Shown here: positions 17,159 to 25,679 of the stretch, piece by piece | Layout: each line of letters starts with the position of its first letter | Numbering within the stretch: position 1 is the first letter of the stretch | Program-made: the position numbers and the translations under genes | Notes under the pieces: model-generated | What the model saw: only the letters and a program-made list of their open reading frames with translations | The model's database searches: none | Told to the model about the DNA's origin: nothing | Assembly: GCA_001873185.1 (NCBI GenBank) | Contig: MNYQ01000191.1 | Coordinates: 1 to 35,672, forward strand | DNA from: Ignavibacteria bacterium CG2_30_36_16 | GTDB lineage: Bacteria; Bacteroidota; Ignavibacteria; Ignavibacteriales; Ignavibacteriaceae | Length of the DNA: 35,672 nt | Direction: 5' to 3'

Positions 17159-18098
17159 TGTTGTTTTACCAACATATAACCGAGCTCATTTACTTGAGAG
17201 ATCAGTCAGGAGCGTTCTAAATCAATCCTTTTCCGATTTTGAATTAATAATAGTAGATGATAATTCTACAGATGACACAGAGGATTATATAAACTCAATC
17301 GATGATTCAAGAATAATCTACATAAGACATAACAAAAACAAAGGACCTGCCGCTGCAAGGAATTCAGGTATTCTGAATTCAAAAGCAAATTTTATTGCAT
17401 TTCAAGATAGCGATGACGAATGGCACAAAGATAAACTACAGGTGTTCTATGATAAATTTGTGAATGTTATAGGATTGGAATATGGGCTCGCATATTCTAG
17501 ACGGTCCTTTATTGCTCTTGGAAGTAAAAAGTTATATTACCCGCCTTCTTGGTTACCGAAGAAGGATGGTAATGTTTTCGAAGAATTACTTCTGCGGAAT
17601 TTTATTGATACTCCGGCTGCAGTCGTAAAAAGAGAATGTTTTAATAAAGTTGGATTTTTTGATGAGGAATTATCTTGTTTAGAAGATTATGATTTGTTTT
17701 TACGAATTTCTAAATATTATAAAGTGCTCTACCTGGATGAAACTCTCCTGATTTCTCATGCTACATCCGGCGGTGTAAATTCAGCGGATTTTTCAGTTCA
17801 TGCTTCAATTCATTTAAAAATCTTTCAGAAGCATATACATGATTATGATATAAATAGTAGTATAATTTGCAGTAAATATATTTCCATTGGTGATTATTAT
17901 TCTCTGGGAAACGAGTATAACTCCGCACGTATTTTTTTTAGAAAAGCGATAGATATAAATAAAACAAATATTGCCACGCTTGTTCTATACTTTGCCAGCC
18001 TTGGAGAGCAATATTTTATAAAAGGAATCTACAAGTTTTGCCGAAAACTAATACTAAAGATCAAGTTGATTTTTTCTCTTCGTCCGGAATTATTTTAA
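17148..18098 (+). CDS. Glycosyltransferase family 2
   Basis: A 316-aa GT2 enzyme with VVLPTYNRAHLLERSVRSV, VDDNST (36-41) and the metal-binding QDSDDEW (86-92). ATG 17148 is preferred to the TTG at 17139 because it opens directly on the GT2 first strand and overlaps the previous stop by 11 bases. The C-terminal part (from about 240) contains a short TPR-like stretch (YISIGDYYSLGNEYNSARIF), unusual for a minimal GT2. One base separates its stop from the next ATG. Confidence 0.87.
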   Translation: MRFSVVLPTYNRAHLLERSVRSVLNQSFSDFELIIVDDNSTDDTEDYINSIDDSRIIYIRHNKNKGPAAARNSGILNSKANFIAFQDSDDEWHKDKLQVFYDKFVNVIGLEYGLAYSRRSFIALGSKKLYYPPSWLPKKDGNVFEELLLRNFIDTPAAVVKRECFNKVGFFDEELSCLEDYDLFLRISKYYKVLYLDETLLISHATSGGVNSADFSVHASIHLKIFQKHIHDYDINSSIICSKYISIGDYYSLGNEYNSARIFFRKAIDINKTNIATLVLYFASLGEQYFIKGIYKFCRKLILKIKLIFSLRPELF

Positions 18099-18099
18099 A

Positions 18100-18954
18100 A
18101 TGAGTCTCGATATTAAATACTCAATATGTGGTGTTGTTGTATGTTTTTATCCTGATACATCAGTAGTCTCTAATATTAAGAGCTATATACATCAAGTAGA
18201 TTTCCTGATTATTGTTGATAATTCGGAGATCGAAAATAGAGAATTACTATCTGAGTTTATCAAATTAGAATCTGTAAAATATATTTGGAATAAATCGAAC
18301 CAAGGGCTTGCGTATGCTTTAAACCAAGCAGGGAACTATGCTCTCAAAAATAATTATGATTTTCTTTTTACAGTTGATCAGGACAGCGATGCAACAAAAG
18401 AATTAGTTGAACAGTTGATCGTACATTTCTCACCTTCAATAGGAGTTATAGCTCCCCATCACCAAAATAAAAAATTTCCTAAAAACTCAGACTTGAAATT
18501 GGTAAGTGAAGTGCCAATGGCAATGACCTCAGGCAATTTAGTAAACCTAAAAGCCTACCAACAGATTGGAGGATTTGATGAAAAACTTTTTATTGACTTC
18601 ATAGATTATGATTTTTGTTTCAGAATGAATCTAAATGGTTACAAAGTGTTATCTATTCCTGAGGCTATTTTATATCACAATTTAGGCAACATTTCTAAAC
18701 ATATGCTGTTTGGAAGATATTTCCACCCAACTAATCATTCTGCCAAAAGATTGTATTATAGAATACGGAATAGTGCGTATGTTTTCCGAATGTATAAAAG
18801 TCTTTATCCGGAAGTTATTTGGCACGAAAAAAAGAAGATATTAAAAATCGTTTTTAAAATAATTTTTTTCGAAAAAGAAAAGTTGAAGAAAATGTACATG
18901 ATTTGTCTAGGCATTGTCCATTTTCTCAGAAGTAGGTATGGAAAATATGAGTAG
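18100..18954 (+). CDS. Glycosyltransferase family 2, rhamnosyltransferase-like
   Basis: A 284-aa GT2 protein with VVVCFYPD (12-19), VDNS (39-42) and DQDSD (93-97). The FYPD and DQDSD patterns are common in RfbF/WbbL-type rhamnosyltransferases, so transfer of a deoxyhexose is a reasonable guess but no dTDP-rhamnose genes are present in the window. The C-terminus holds a basic, hydrophobic segment likely to touch the membrane. It overlaps the next gene. Confidence 0.82.
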   Translation: MSLDIKYSICGVVVCFYPDTSVVSNIKSYIHQVDFLIIVDNSEIENRELLSEFIKLESVKYIWNKSNQGLAYALNQAGNYALKNNYDFLFTVDQDSDATKELVEQLIVHFSPSIGVIAPHHQNKKFPKNSDLKLVSEVPMAMTSGNLVNLKAYQQIGGFDEKLFIDFIDYDFCFRMNLNGYKVLSIPEAILYHNLGNISKHMLFGRYFHPTNHSAKRLYYRIRNSAYVFRMYKSLYPEVIWHEKKKILKIVFKIIFFEKEKLKKMYMICLGIVHFLRSRYGKYE

Positions 18955-19903
18955 TGTAAATAATAAGAATCTGGATATTTCTATAATTATTGTAAATTAT
19001 AATTCTGGAATGTTGTTATATAATTGTATAGAGAGTATAGTAAAGTATACTGAAAATGTTAGCTATGAAATTATTGTTGTTGATAATAATTCGACAGACA
19101 ATTCTATTAATAAGGTTCTTAATAAATATGAAAAAGTATTAATTTTACTAAGGAATGAAGAAAATAAGGGATTTGCTACAGCGAACAACCAAGCTTTTAA
19201 AAAAGCAAAAGGGGAGTATATACTATTTTTGAATAATGATACGATATTTATTGAGAATTCAGTTAAAAAATGTTTAGAGTTTATTGAGAAAAGAAATGAA
19301 AATATTATTTTAGGTTGTAAACTATTAAACAAAGATTACTCACTACAACCTTCGGTTTTCGATTTCTTAACATTATGGAACACTTTTACATCGAATTTCT
19401 TTCTGTATATTTTATTCCCCCGATCTAAGTATTTTAATAAATATCACTTAATGAATAAAAAAATTGACTACACTACAGAAGTTGATATTGTGTCAGGCGC
19501 CTTTCTGTTAGCTAAGACAACTTCCATTTTAGCTCTAAATGGGTTTGATGAAAGATTTTATTTTTATGCTGAAGAAATGGACCTTTGTTACAGACATAAA
19601 CAATTTGGTGGCAAAGTTATATACTATCCAGAAACTTCAATAATACATCTTAAAGGGGAAACAACAAAAAAGAATTTATGGTTTTTACATAAAAATCGTA
19701 TGAGAGCAACTATTCAAATTTTTCAAAAACATTTTAAAGGAATTAAATTTCCGCTTGCATTAGTTTTCCATTATATAGGAATGCTAATTCGTATTCCAAT
19801 ATTATTTTTAGTGGGATTGTTTACATTTAATTTTAAATATATAAAGGAATCTTATTTCTTTTCAAAGTTATTTCTTTACTATCCCAAAAACAAATTCAAA
19901 TGA
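18938..19903 (+). CDS. Glycosyltransferase family 2, paralogue of the GT2 half of the 25660 protein
   Basis: About 321 aa, with [17 protein letters not shown] (47-52), NNDT (99-102) and an AEEMDLCYR acid motif in the second half. The segments PRSKYFNKY, DIVSGAFLL, GFDERFYFYAEE and IIHLKGETTKK align closely with [30 protein letters not shown] and [11 protein letters not shown] of the 25660 protein, so the two are paralogues. ATG 18938 and ATG 18947 are both possible starts; a TTG at 18914 is less likely. It overlaps the previous gene and, through ATGA, the next one. Confidence 0.85.
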   Translation: MENMSSVNNKNLDISIIIVNYNSGMLLYNCIESIVKYTENVSYEIIVVDNNSTDNSINKVLNKYEKVLILLRNEENKGFATANNQAFKKAKGEYILFLNNDTIFIENSVKKCLEFIEKRNENIILGCKLLNKDYSLQPSVFDFLTLWNTFTSNFFLYILFPRSKYFNKYHLMNKKIDYTTEVDIVSGAFLLAKTTSILALNGFDERFYFYAEEMDLCYRHKQFGGKVIYYPETSIIHLKGETTKKNLWFLHKNRMRATIQIFQKHFKGIKFPLALVFHYIGMLIRIPILFLVGLFTFNFKYIKESYFFSKLFLYYPKNKFK

Positions 19904-21099
19904 ATTCGTTTCGTGAAAACATCCTAATGCTACTTCAAGCTCCGTTTCCACCGGATATAAGGTTGGAAAAGGAAATTAGAAGTTTAACAAATGCCGGATA
20001 TAATGTTTCTCTTTTATGTAATCAATATGAGGAGAATATTTCACCGGATTTTCCCTTTTGTAATATCATTCGTGTCAAAGCTTTATTCACAAATAAGAAA
20101 CTGAATAAAATTATAAATATCCCCTTTTTTCTGAATCCCAGATTTATCTATTATTTGTTTAAGACTTACTTTATAGTAAAACCGGATTTCATTCATGCAC
20201 ATGATTTGCCGATGGCTCCGCTGGGGTTAATGCTTGGCAAGCTATATAAGAAACCTGTAATATTTGATATGCATGAAAATTATCCACAGGCTTTAAAAGC
20301 CTTTAATAAAAAAGGGTTTTTTAATTTTCTTTTTAAAAACTATCGGTTAGCCTCGTTACTCGAGAAGAAAATTCTCAAACATGTAGATAAAGTTTTAGTT
20401 GTAATTGAGGAAAACAAAATCAGATTAGTTAATGAAGGACTGGATGAAAATAAAGTAGAAGTAGTTTCCAACACAGTTGATTTTAATACATTTAATTATA
20501 AATATGAAGCAGCCGGCGAGGACTTTAAAGTCAATGAGAAATTTGTGGTCGCATATTCAGGTGGCGTTAGTCCAGACAGAGGACTCGAAACTCCGGTTAG
20601 AGCATTGAAGTACTTTAAAGCTAAATTGCCTAATTTTATGATGATGATTATTGGCGACGGACCATCAATTCCAATATTAAAATCAATAGCTCAAGCAGAT
20701 GGAACCGAAGGATTCGTAAAATTTATTAAGTGGCCCGGACATCAAAATTTGATAAAATATTTAAACTTTGCAGATGTGTTGATGATACCGCAGCCAGCAA
20801 ATGATTTTATTAATACGACAATTCCACACAAACTCTTTGAGTATATGTTGATAGGCAAACCGGTGATTGTTTCAAACGCTCTTCCTTTAAAAAGAATTGT
20901 TAATGAGACTACAAGCGGCGAAGTTTTTCAGTCGAACAATGAAAAAGATTTTTTCGAGAAGATTTTAATAATAAAAAACTCTACTATTCCTTACGGTAAA
21001 AATGGTCGTACCGCTGTTTTTAACAAATATAATTGGGACAACGATTCCCAAAAGTTATTAGGCGTGTACAATGAATTAGCAGAAAGAAATTATGCCTAA
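19900..21099 (+). CDS. Glycosyltransferase family 4
   Basis: A 399-aa GT-B fold transferase. The N-terminal domain has LQAPFPPDIRLEKEIRSL and IFDMHENYPQAL. The C-terminal nucleotide-sugar domain has VAYSGGVSPDRGLE, IIGDGPS and HKLFEYMLIGKPVIVSN, which supplies the conserved Glu of the family's E-x7-E region. Retaining transfer from an NDP-sugar is expected. It starts inside the previous stop (ATGA) and overlaps wecB by 8 bases. Codon use becomes less AT-rich from about this gene on. Confidence 0.88.
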   Translation: MNSFRENILMLLQAPFPPDIRLEKEIRSLTNAGYNVSLLCNQYEENISPDFPFCNIIRVKALFTNKKLNKIINIPFFLNPRFIYYLFKTYFIVKPDFIHAHDLPMAPLGLMLGKLYKKPVIFDMHENYPQALKAFNKKGFFNFLFKNYRLASLLEKKILKHVDKVLVVIEENKIRLVNEGLDENKVEVVSNTVDFNTFNYKYEAAGEDFKVNEKFVVAYSGGVSPDRGLETPVRALKYFKAKLPNFMMMIIGDGPSIPILKSIAQADGTEGFVKFIKWPGHQNLIKYLNFADVLMIPQPANDFINTTIPHKLFEYMLIGKPVIVSNALPLKRIVNETTSGEVFQSNNEKDFFEKILIIKNSTIPYGKNGRTAVFNKYNWDNDSQKLLGVYNELAERNYA

Positions 21100-22228
21100 C
21101 CAAAAAATATTGACAATTTTCGGAACCCGTCCGGAAGCAATAAAACTTGCTCCAATAATTTTAAAACTGAAAACTGAAAATTCTATTGAATCAATTATAT
21201 GTTCTACTGGGCAGCACAAGGAAATGCTTAATCAAGTGCTTGAAATTTTTTCGATGAAAAGTGATATTGATTTGAACTTGATGAAACCAAATCAATCATT
21301 AGCAGCTTTATCTATAAGCGGATTAAAGCATATTTCAGAAGTCCTAAACGAATTTAAACCCGATTTATTATTAGTTCAGGGCGACACAACAACAGCTTTT
21401 ATTTCAGCGCTGGCAGCCTATTATTTAAAAGTAAATGTCGGGCATGTTGAAGCCGGGCTGCGAAGTTATAATTTAAACAGCCCTTATCCCGAAGAAGCTA
21501 ACAGGAGATTCATCTCTATTATTGCTAAATATCATTTTGCGCCAACAGGGATTGCGTATAATAATTTAATTAATGAAGGAGTATTACCGCAGCATGTTTA
21601 CGTTACCGGGAACACCGTGGTTGATGCTCTCGAAGGCGCAAAAAAAAGAATGTCACTAATGGAAAAAGAGATAGAGGAATCATTTTATAGGTTGCTGAAC
21701 AAATCTTTTTTCGATAAAGAATTTGTTTTAATAACTCTTCATAGAAGGGAAAAGTTTGGATCGGAATTTGCGGAACTTTTTCATACACTAAAAGAATTGT
21801 CAACTGAAAACCCGGATATTAATTTCATTTATCCCGTGCATTTGAATCCAAATGTATCTCTTCCTGTAAAAGAAATTTTAGGCGACGTAAAAAATATTTT
21901 CTTAACACCCCCATTGGATTATTTAAAATTCCTTTTCTTAATGAGCAAGTGCAGTTTTATTATGACTGATTCAGGAGGAATTCAGGAAGAATGTTATGTG
22001 TTTTCTAAACCGGTAATGGTTTTAAGGGACGTGACAGAGAGAATGGAAGCCATTGATGCCGGTTATGGTTTTCTAGTTGGGTCTAATTCCAGCAATGTGA
22101 AAAGAGTTTTTTATGAGATTAAAGAGAAACTTTTAGAATCTTACAATTTTTTCTCTTCAAAAAATCCTTTCGGGGATGGTAAAGCGGCAGAGCGAATCAT
22201 TGACATTTTGAAATCTGAAAATCTATAG
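21092..22228 (+). CDS. wecB: UDP-N-acetylglucosamine 2-epimerase (non-hydrolysing)
   Basis: A 378-aa enzyme interconverting UDP-GlcNAc and UDP-ManNAc. The opening IFGTRPEAIKLAPI (9-22) is diagnostic. Further marks are QGDTTTAF (96-103, Asp98), GHVEAGLRS (117-125, Glu120), PYPEEANRR (131-139, Glu134), LHRREKFG near 217 and TDSGGIQEE near 292. These match the catalytic Asp, Glu, Glu and His positions known for WecB. It is the only nucleotide-sugar enzyme in the locus. No UDP-ManNAc dehydrogenase (WecC) or FnlA/FnlB follows, so ManNAc itself, or products made elsewhere, may enter the glycan. Confidence 0.95.
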   Translation: MPNQKILTIFGTRPEAIKLAPIILKLKTENSIESIICSTGQHKEMLNQVLEIFSMKSDIDLNLMKPNQSLAALSISGLKHISEVLNEFKPDLLLVQGDTTTAFISALAAYYLKVNVGHVEAGLRSYNLNSPYPEEANRRFISIIAKYHFAPTGIAYNNLINEGVLPQHVYVTGNTVVDALEGAKKRMSLMEKEIEESFYRLLNKSFFDKEFVLITLHRREKFGSEFAELFHTLKELSTENPDINFIYPVHLNPNVSLPVKEILGDVKNIFLTPPLDYLKFLFLMSKCSFIMTDSGGIQEECYVFSKPVMVLRDVTERMEAIDAGYGFLVGSNSSNVKRVFYEIKEKLLESYNFFSSKNPFGDGKAAERIIDILKSENL

Positions 22229-22270
22229 GTTATTTCCTATATTTAACTTTCTATTAAACGACTTTAATAA

Positions 22271-23494
22271 ATGAAACACAAATTTTTAATTGTTACTCAA
22301 TACTTCCCTCCAGAAATAGGCGGTGGCTCTCAACGCAGCATAGGTTTTGCAGAAGAATTATCAACGCTCGGATTGGATATTAAAGTGATTACTCCATTCC
22401 CAAGTTATTTAATGAATAAAAATGAAGTTAAAACTAAACTGAAACTTTTTGAGAAACAAAATATTAACGGACTCGAAGTCTATCGAACTTTTGTTTTTGC
22501 TTCTGACAGAGGAAACTTCCTGAAAAGAATGATGTACTATTTATCTTTTACATTCTCTGCAAGTATTGTAGCTTTATTTGAACTTAAAAAAATCAATTTT
22601 GTGTTGACAATTTCTCCGCCTCTTTTTACGGGGATTGTCGGACTGCTGATAAAAAAAATTAAAAGAGCAAAATTCATTTTTGATATTGGTGACTTATGGC
22701 CCGAATCAGCAGTGCAATTAGGATTTTTAACAAATCAAACCGCAATTAAATTTGCTGAAAAACTCGAACGGAAAATTTATCGCGAGGCTGATTTTGTGAA
22801 TGTGGTGACTAATTGCACCCGTGAAAAATTATTGTCGCTGCATCCGTATATTAAAAAACTTAACTACACGCCAAATTTTGTTAATATGGATGTAATAAAA
22901 AAAAGAGAGAAACCGGCTTACCTATTGGATGAATTGAACATTCATGATCGAATGATATTTGGTTACGCCGGGAATATTGGCGGCGCACAGGGTTTAACGA
23001 TTATAACCGAAGCGGCAAAAAAAATAAAAGAAAGTAAAAACATCACTTTCTTAATCTTAGGCGATGGGGTAGAAAAAGATTTAATAGAAAATGAAATTAC
23101 AAAACATGATCTCGTGAATGTAAAACTATTACCGCCTGTTAAAAGAGAGATTGTTGCGGATTATATTGCGCTGTTTGATGTAATGATTATTCCATTAGTA
23201 AAAAAGGAATTATTTACTATTACTATTCCGTCAAAATTATACGAAAGTATGGCTGCCGAAATTCCTGTCCTGCTTGCTGTTGACGGAGAAGCAAGGCGGA
23301 TTATGGAAAAATATAATTGCGGTATTTTTATTGAACCGGAAAATTCAGGTATGCTTGCAGAAAAAGTACTGGAGTTGTCCTCGAATCCTCAAGCATTAAA
23401 GCAGTACGGCACTAACGGAAGGAAAGGCGCTGAAGAAGAATTTGCGCGTAAAAAAGTAATGAACAATTTTTTTAATACAATCAATTGTGAATAA
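22271..23494 (+). CDS. Glycosyltransferase family 4, WbuB-like
   Basis: A 407-aa GT-B transferase starting FLIVTQYFPPEIGGGSQR. FDIGDLWPESAVQLG (about 140-154) and IPSKLYESMAAEIPVLLAV are typical of the WbuB branch, whose known members add N-acetyl-L-fucosamine in O-antigens and colanic-type glycans. The pairing with a WecB/FnlC-type epimerase fits an amino-sugar donor, but this is inference. A near-match to the -7 element (TATATTTA, 22238-22245) lies 25 bases before the ATG, so a new transcript may start here. It overlaps the next gene by 8 bases. Confidence 0.87.
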   Translation: MKHKFLIVTQYFPPEIGGGSQRSIGFAEELSTLGLDIKVITPFPSYLMNKNEVKTKLKLFEKQNINGLEVYRTFVFASDRGNFLKRMMYYLSFTFSASIVALFELKKINFVLTISPPLFTGIVGLLIKKIKRAKFIFDIGDLWPESAVQLGFLTNQTAIKFAEKLERKIYREADFVNVVTNCTREKLLSLHPYIKKLNYTPNFVNMDVIKKREKPAYLLDELNIHDRMIFGYAGNIGGAQGLTIITEAAKKIKESKNITFLILGDGVEKDLIENEITKHDLVNVKLLPPVKREIVADYIALFDVMIIPLVKKELFTITIPSKLYESMAAEIPVLLAVDGEARRIMEKYNCGIFIEPENSGMLAEKVLELSSNPQALKQYGTNGRKGAEEEFARKKVMNNFFNTINCE

Positions 23495-24890
23495 AACTAT
23501 AGAAAAAATAATAATTCTTCTAACAGATTTTCTTGCAATAAATCTTGCATGGATTGTCTTCTTTTATTTTAGAGTTCAAACCGGATTGTTTGAGCTTTTG
23601 GTGGTGCCCGAGTTTATTATTCCGATGCTTGTGGTTTACTTTTATTGGCTTCTCATTTTTACTTTCGTCGGTATGTACCGCACATGGTTTGCCGCTTCCC
23701 GGTTCGATGAAATTTCCACATTGTTTAAAGCTTGTTTTGTAGGAATTTTTATTCTCTTCTTCCTAATTTTTATTGACGATTATATACACAACGTTGCCTC
23801 TACTACTCGCATTTTGCTATTTATTTATTGGGGATTGTTCCTCTTCTTTGTTGGTGCCGGAAGAATTTTTATACGCAGCCTTCAGCGCAACTTGCTTATC
23901 AAAGGATACGGAAGGAGAAACGCAATCATCGTCGGATTTAATTCCAAAGCTCATGAGGTGCATGATGAACTGCTCAAACATCCGGCTTTAGGGCTTGACG
24001 TTGCCGGTTACATCGCACTCGAAGAAGAGAATATTTCAAAAGAGTACAAAAATATAAAAGTCTTAGGGCGTTTTGAGAATGTACAATCCATAATTGATAA
24101 CTACAACATTAAAGAGGTTATAATATCGCTCGAAAAAGAAGACCACGCCGTGCTGGTAGAACTGCTTGCAAAATGTGAACCGAAAAACGTGGGATTAAAA
24201 ATTGTGCCCGACCTTTACGAAATCTTAAGCGGACAGGCACGAACCATGCAGTTATACGGCATTCCTCTCATCGATATAATGCCCGAGTTGATGCCCGAGT
24301 GGGAAAAAAAATTAAAGAGATTAATGGATCTAATCGTCTCTCTAATAATAATTTTGATTACTATGCCTGTTTGGTTAATTACAGCAGTAGCAATAAAATT
24401 AGAAAGTAAAGGTCCGGTGTTTTTTACTCAAGAACGATGCGGACAAAATGGCTCTGTATTTAGAATGATCAAGTTTCGATCTATGCGGAAGGATGCCGAG
24501 AAGCTCACCGGTCCTGTTTGGTCTCAAAAAGATGATCCGCGAATAACCGGCGTTGGTAAAATTATTCGTAAAGTTCGCATTGATGAAATACCTCAGATGA
24601 TAAACGTCTTAACAGGGGAGATGAGCCTCGTTGGTCCGCGCCCCGAGCGTCCTTTTTTTGTTGAGAAACTTGCCGGAGAAATCCCATATTATAAAAGAAG
24701 ATTAAAAGTTCGCCCCGGCGTAACTGGCTGGGCACAGGTAAAACACAAATATGACGAAACTATCGAAGACGTAAAAATCAAACTTCGTTACGATCTGTTC
24801 TACATCGAAAATATGTCGCTAAGAATGGATTTTAAAATTATATTTAGAACAATTTTTGTTGTACTTTTTGGAAAAGGGCATTATAATTAG
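23487..24890 (+). CDS. Undecaprenyl-phosphate sugar phosphotransferase (WbaP/WcaJ type)
   Basis: A 467-aa polyisoprenyl-phosphate hexose-1-phosphate transferase that starts the repeat unit on the lipid carrier. Four N-terminal helices (about 5-25, 42-62, 82-98, 108-128) lead into a CoA_binding_3/Rossmann region (145-250) and the catalytic bacterial sugar transferase domain. That domain has QERCGQNG (315-322), KFRSM (329-333), RIDEIPQ with the Asp366-Glu367 dyad, SLVGPRPE (380-387) and RPGVTGWAQV (409-418). All catalytic elements are intact. The start is GTG 23487, overlapping the previous gene by 8 bases. The first sugar is probably glucose, galactose or a HexNAc; which one cannot be read. 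Confidence 0.93.
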   Translation: MNKTIEKIIILLTDFLAINLAWIVFFYFRVQTGLFELLVVPEFIIPMLVVYFYWLLIFTFVGMYRTWFAASRFDEISTLFKACFVGIFILFFLIFIDDYIHNVASTTRILLFIYWGLFLFFVGAGRIFIRSLQRNLLIKGYGRRNAIIVGFNSKAHEVHDELLKHPALGLDVAGYIALEEENISKEYKNIKVLGRFENVQSIIDNYNIKEVIISLEKEDHAVLVELLAKCEPKNVGLKIVPDLYEILSGQARTMQLYGIPLIDIMPELMPEWEKKLKRLMDLIVSLIIILITMPVWLITAVAIKLESKGPVFFTQERCGQNGSVFRMIKFRSMRKDAEKLTGPVWSQKDDPRITGVGKIIRKVRIDEIPQMINVLTGEMSLVGPRPERPFFVEKLAGEIPYYKRRLKVRPGVTGWAQVKHKYDETIEDVKIKLRYDLFYIENMSLRMDFKIIFRTIFVVLFGKGHYN

Positions 24891-24901
24891 TTATATTTTC
24901 A

Positions 24902-24938
24902 GGGAATTTTTATTAACATTTCCCGCACTCTATTTTTT
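24902..24938 (+). terminator. Weak terminator-like hairpin after the phosphotransferase gene
   Basis: GGGAA (24902-24906) pairs with TTCCC (24920-24924). A T7 run follows, but only after seven intervening bases, so termination is likely partial at best. Confidence 0.35.
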
Positions 24939-24959
24939 TCACCTTTTATTATTTGAATT

Positions 24960-25679
24960 ATGACCGAGAAAGCCTTAATAATTACACCGACATTTAATGA
25001 GCTTGACAACATCACAAAGCTTATTCCTCAATTGCTTTCGAAGCATGAAAGTATTGAGGTGCTCGTGGTTGATGATAATTCGCCGGATGGTACGGGCAAT
25101 TATGTTGAAGAACTTAGTAAAACAAATAGTAGAGTTCATGTTTTACACCGCCCTCAAAAAATGGGATTGGGAACGGCATACATCGCCGGATTTAAATATG
25201 CACTTCAACATGATTATGATTATATCTTTGAAATGGATGCTGATTTTTCACACGACCCAAAAGAAATTCCAAATTTTTTGAATGCCATAAAAACTCATGA
25301 TTTAGTTCTTGGCAGCCGATACAAAAATGGTGTTAACGTAATCAACTGGCCCATGAGCCGTTTACTGCTTAGTTATTTTGCAAATATTTATACCCGTGTG
25401 ATAACCGGGCTGCATACTCACGATGCTACGGGCGGTTTCAAATGTTTTCGCCGCTCTGTTCTTGAAGCTATTAATCTCGACACTATAAAATCCAATGGCT
25501 ACGCTTTTCAGATTGAGATGACATTTAAAGCATTTAAAAAAGGATTTAATATTGGCGAAATACCAATCGTATTTGTCGACCGTGTTATGGGCAAATCGAA
25601 AATGTCCAAAAAAATTGTTCGGGAAGCAGTTATCATGGTTTGGAAACTCAGGTTGAGAAGTGTCTTTAGAATTCTCTAA
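24960..25679 (+). CDS. Polyprenol monophosphomannose synthase-like glycosyltransferase (DPM1 type)
   Basis: A 239-aa GT2 enzyme of the dolichol/polyprenol-phosphate mannosyltransferase subgroup. Typical motifs are ITPTFNELDNI (8-18), VVDDNSPDGTG (36-46), EMDADFSHDP (91-100), LGSRYKNG and ATGGFKCFRR. It has no C-terminal membrane helices, like soluble DPM1 forms. It would make polyprenyl-phosphate mannose or glucose as a donor for reactions on the outer face of the membrane. A 70-base gap separates it from the upstream phosphotransferase, and it overlaps the next gene by up to 20 bases. Confidence 0.9.
   Translation: MTEKALIITPTFNELDNITKLIPQLLSKHESIEVLVVDDNSPDGTGNYVEELSKTNSRVHVLHRPQKMGLGTAYIAGFKYALQHDYDYIFEMDADFSHDPKEIPNFLNAIKTHDLVLGSRYKNGVNVINWPMSRLLLSYFANIYTRVITGLHTHDATGGFKCFRRSVLEAINLDTIKSNGYAFQIEMTFKAFKKGFNIGEIPIVFVDRVMGKSKMSKKIVREAVIMVWKLRLRSVFRIL

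Noticed and set aside
22224-22241. Perfect 6-base-pair hairpin TATAGG/CCTATA over the wecB stop.
   Set aside because: The stem is AT-rich and no T-run follows, so a terminator is not supported.
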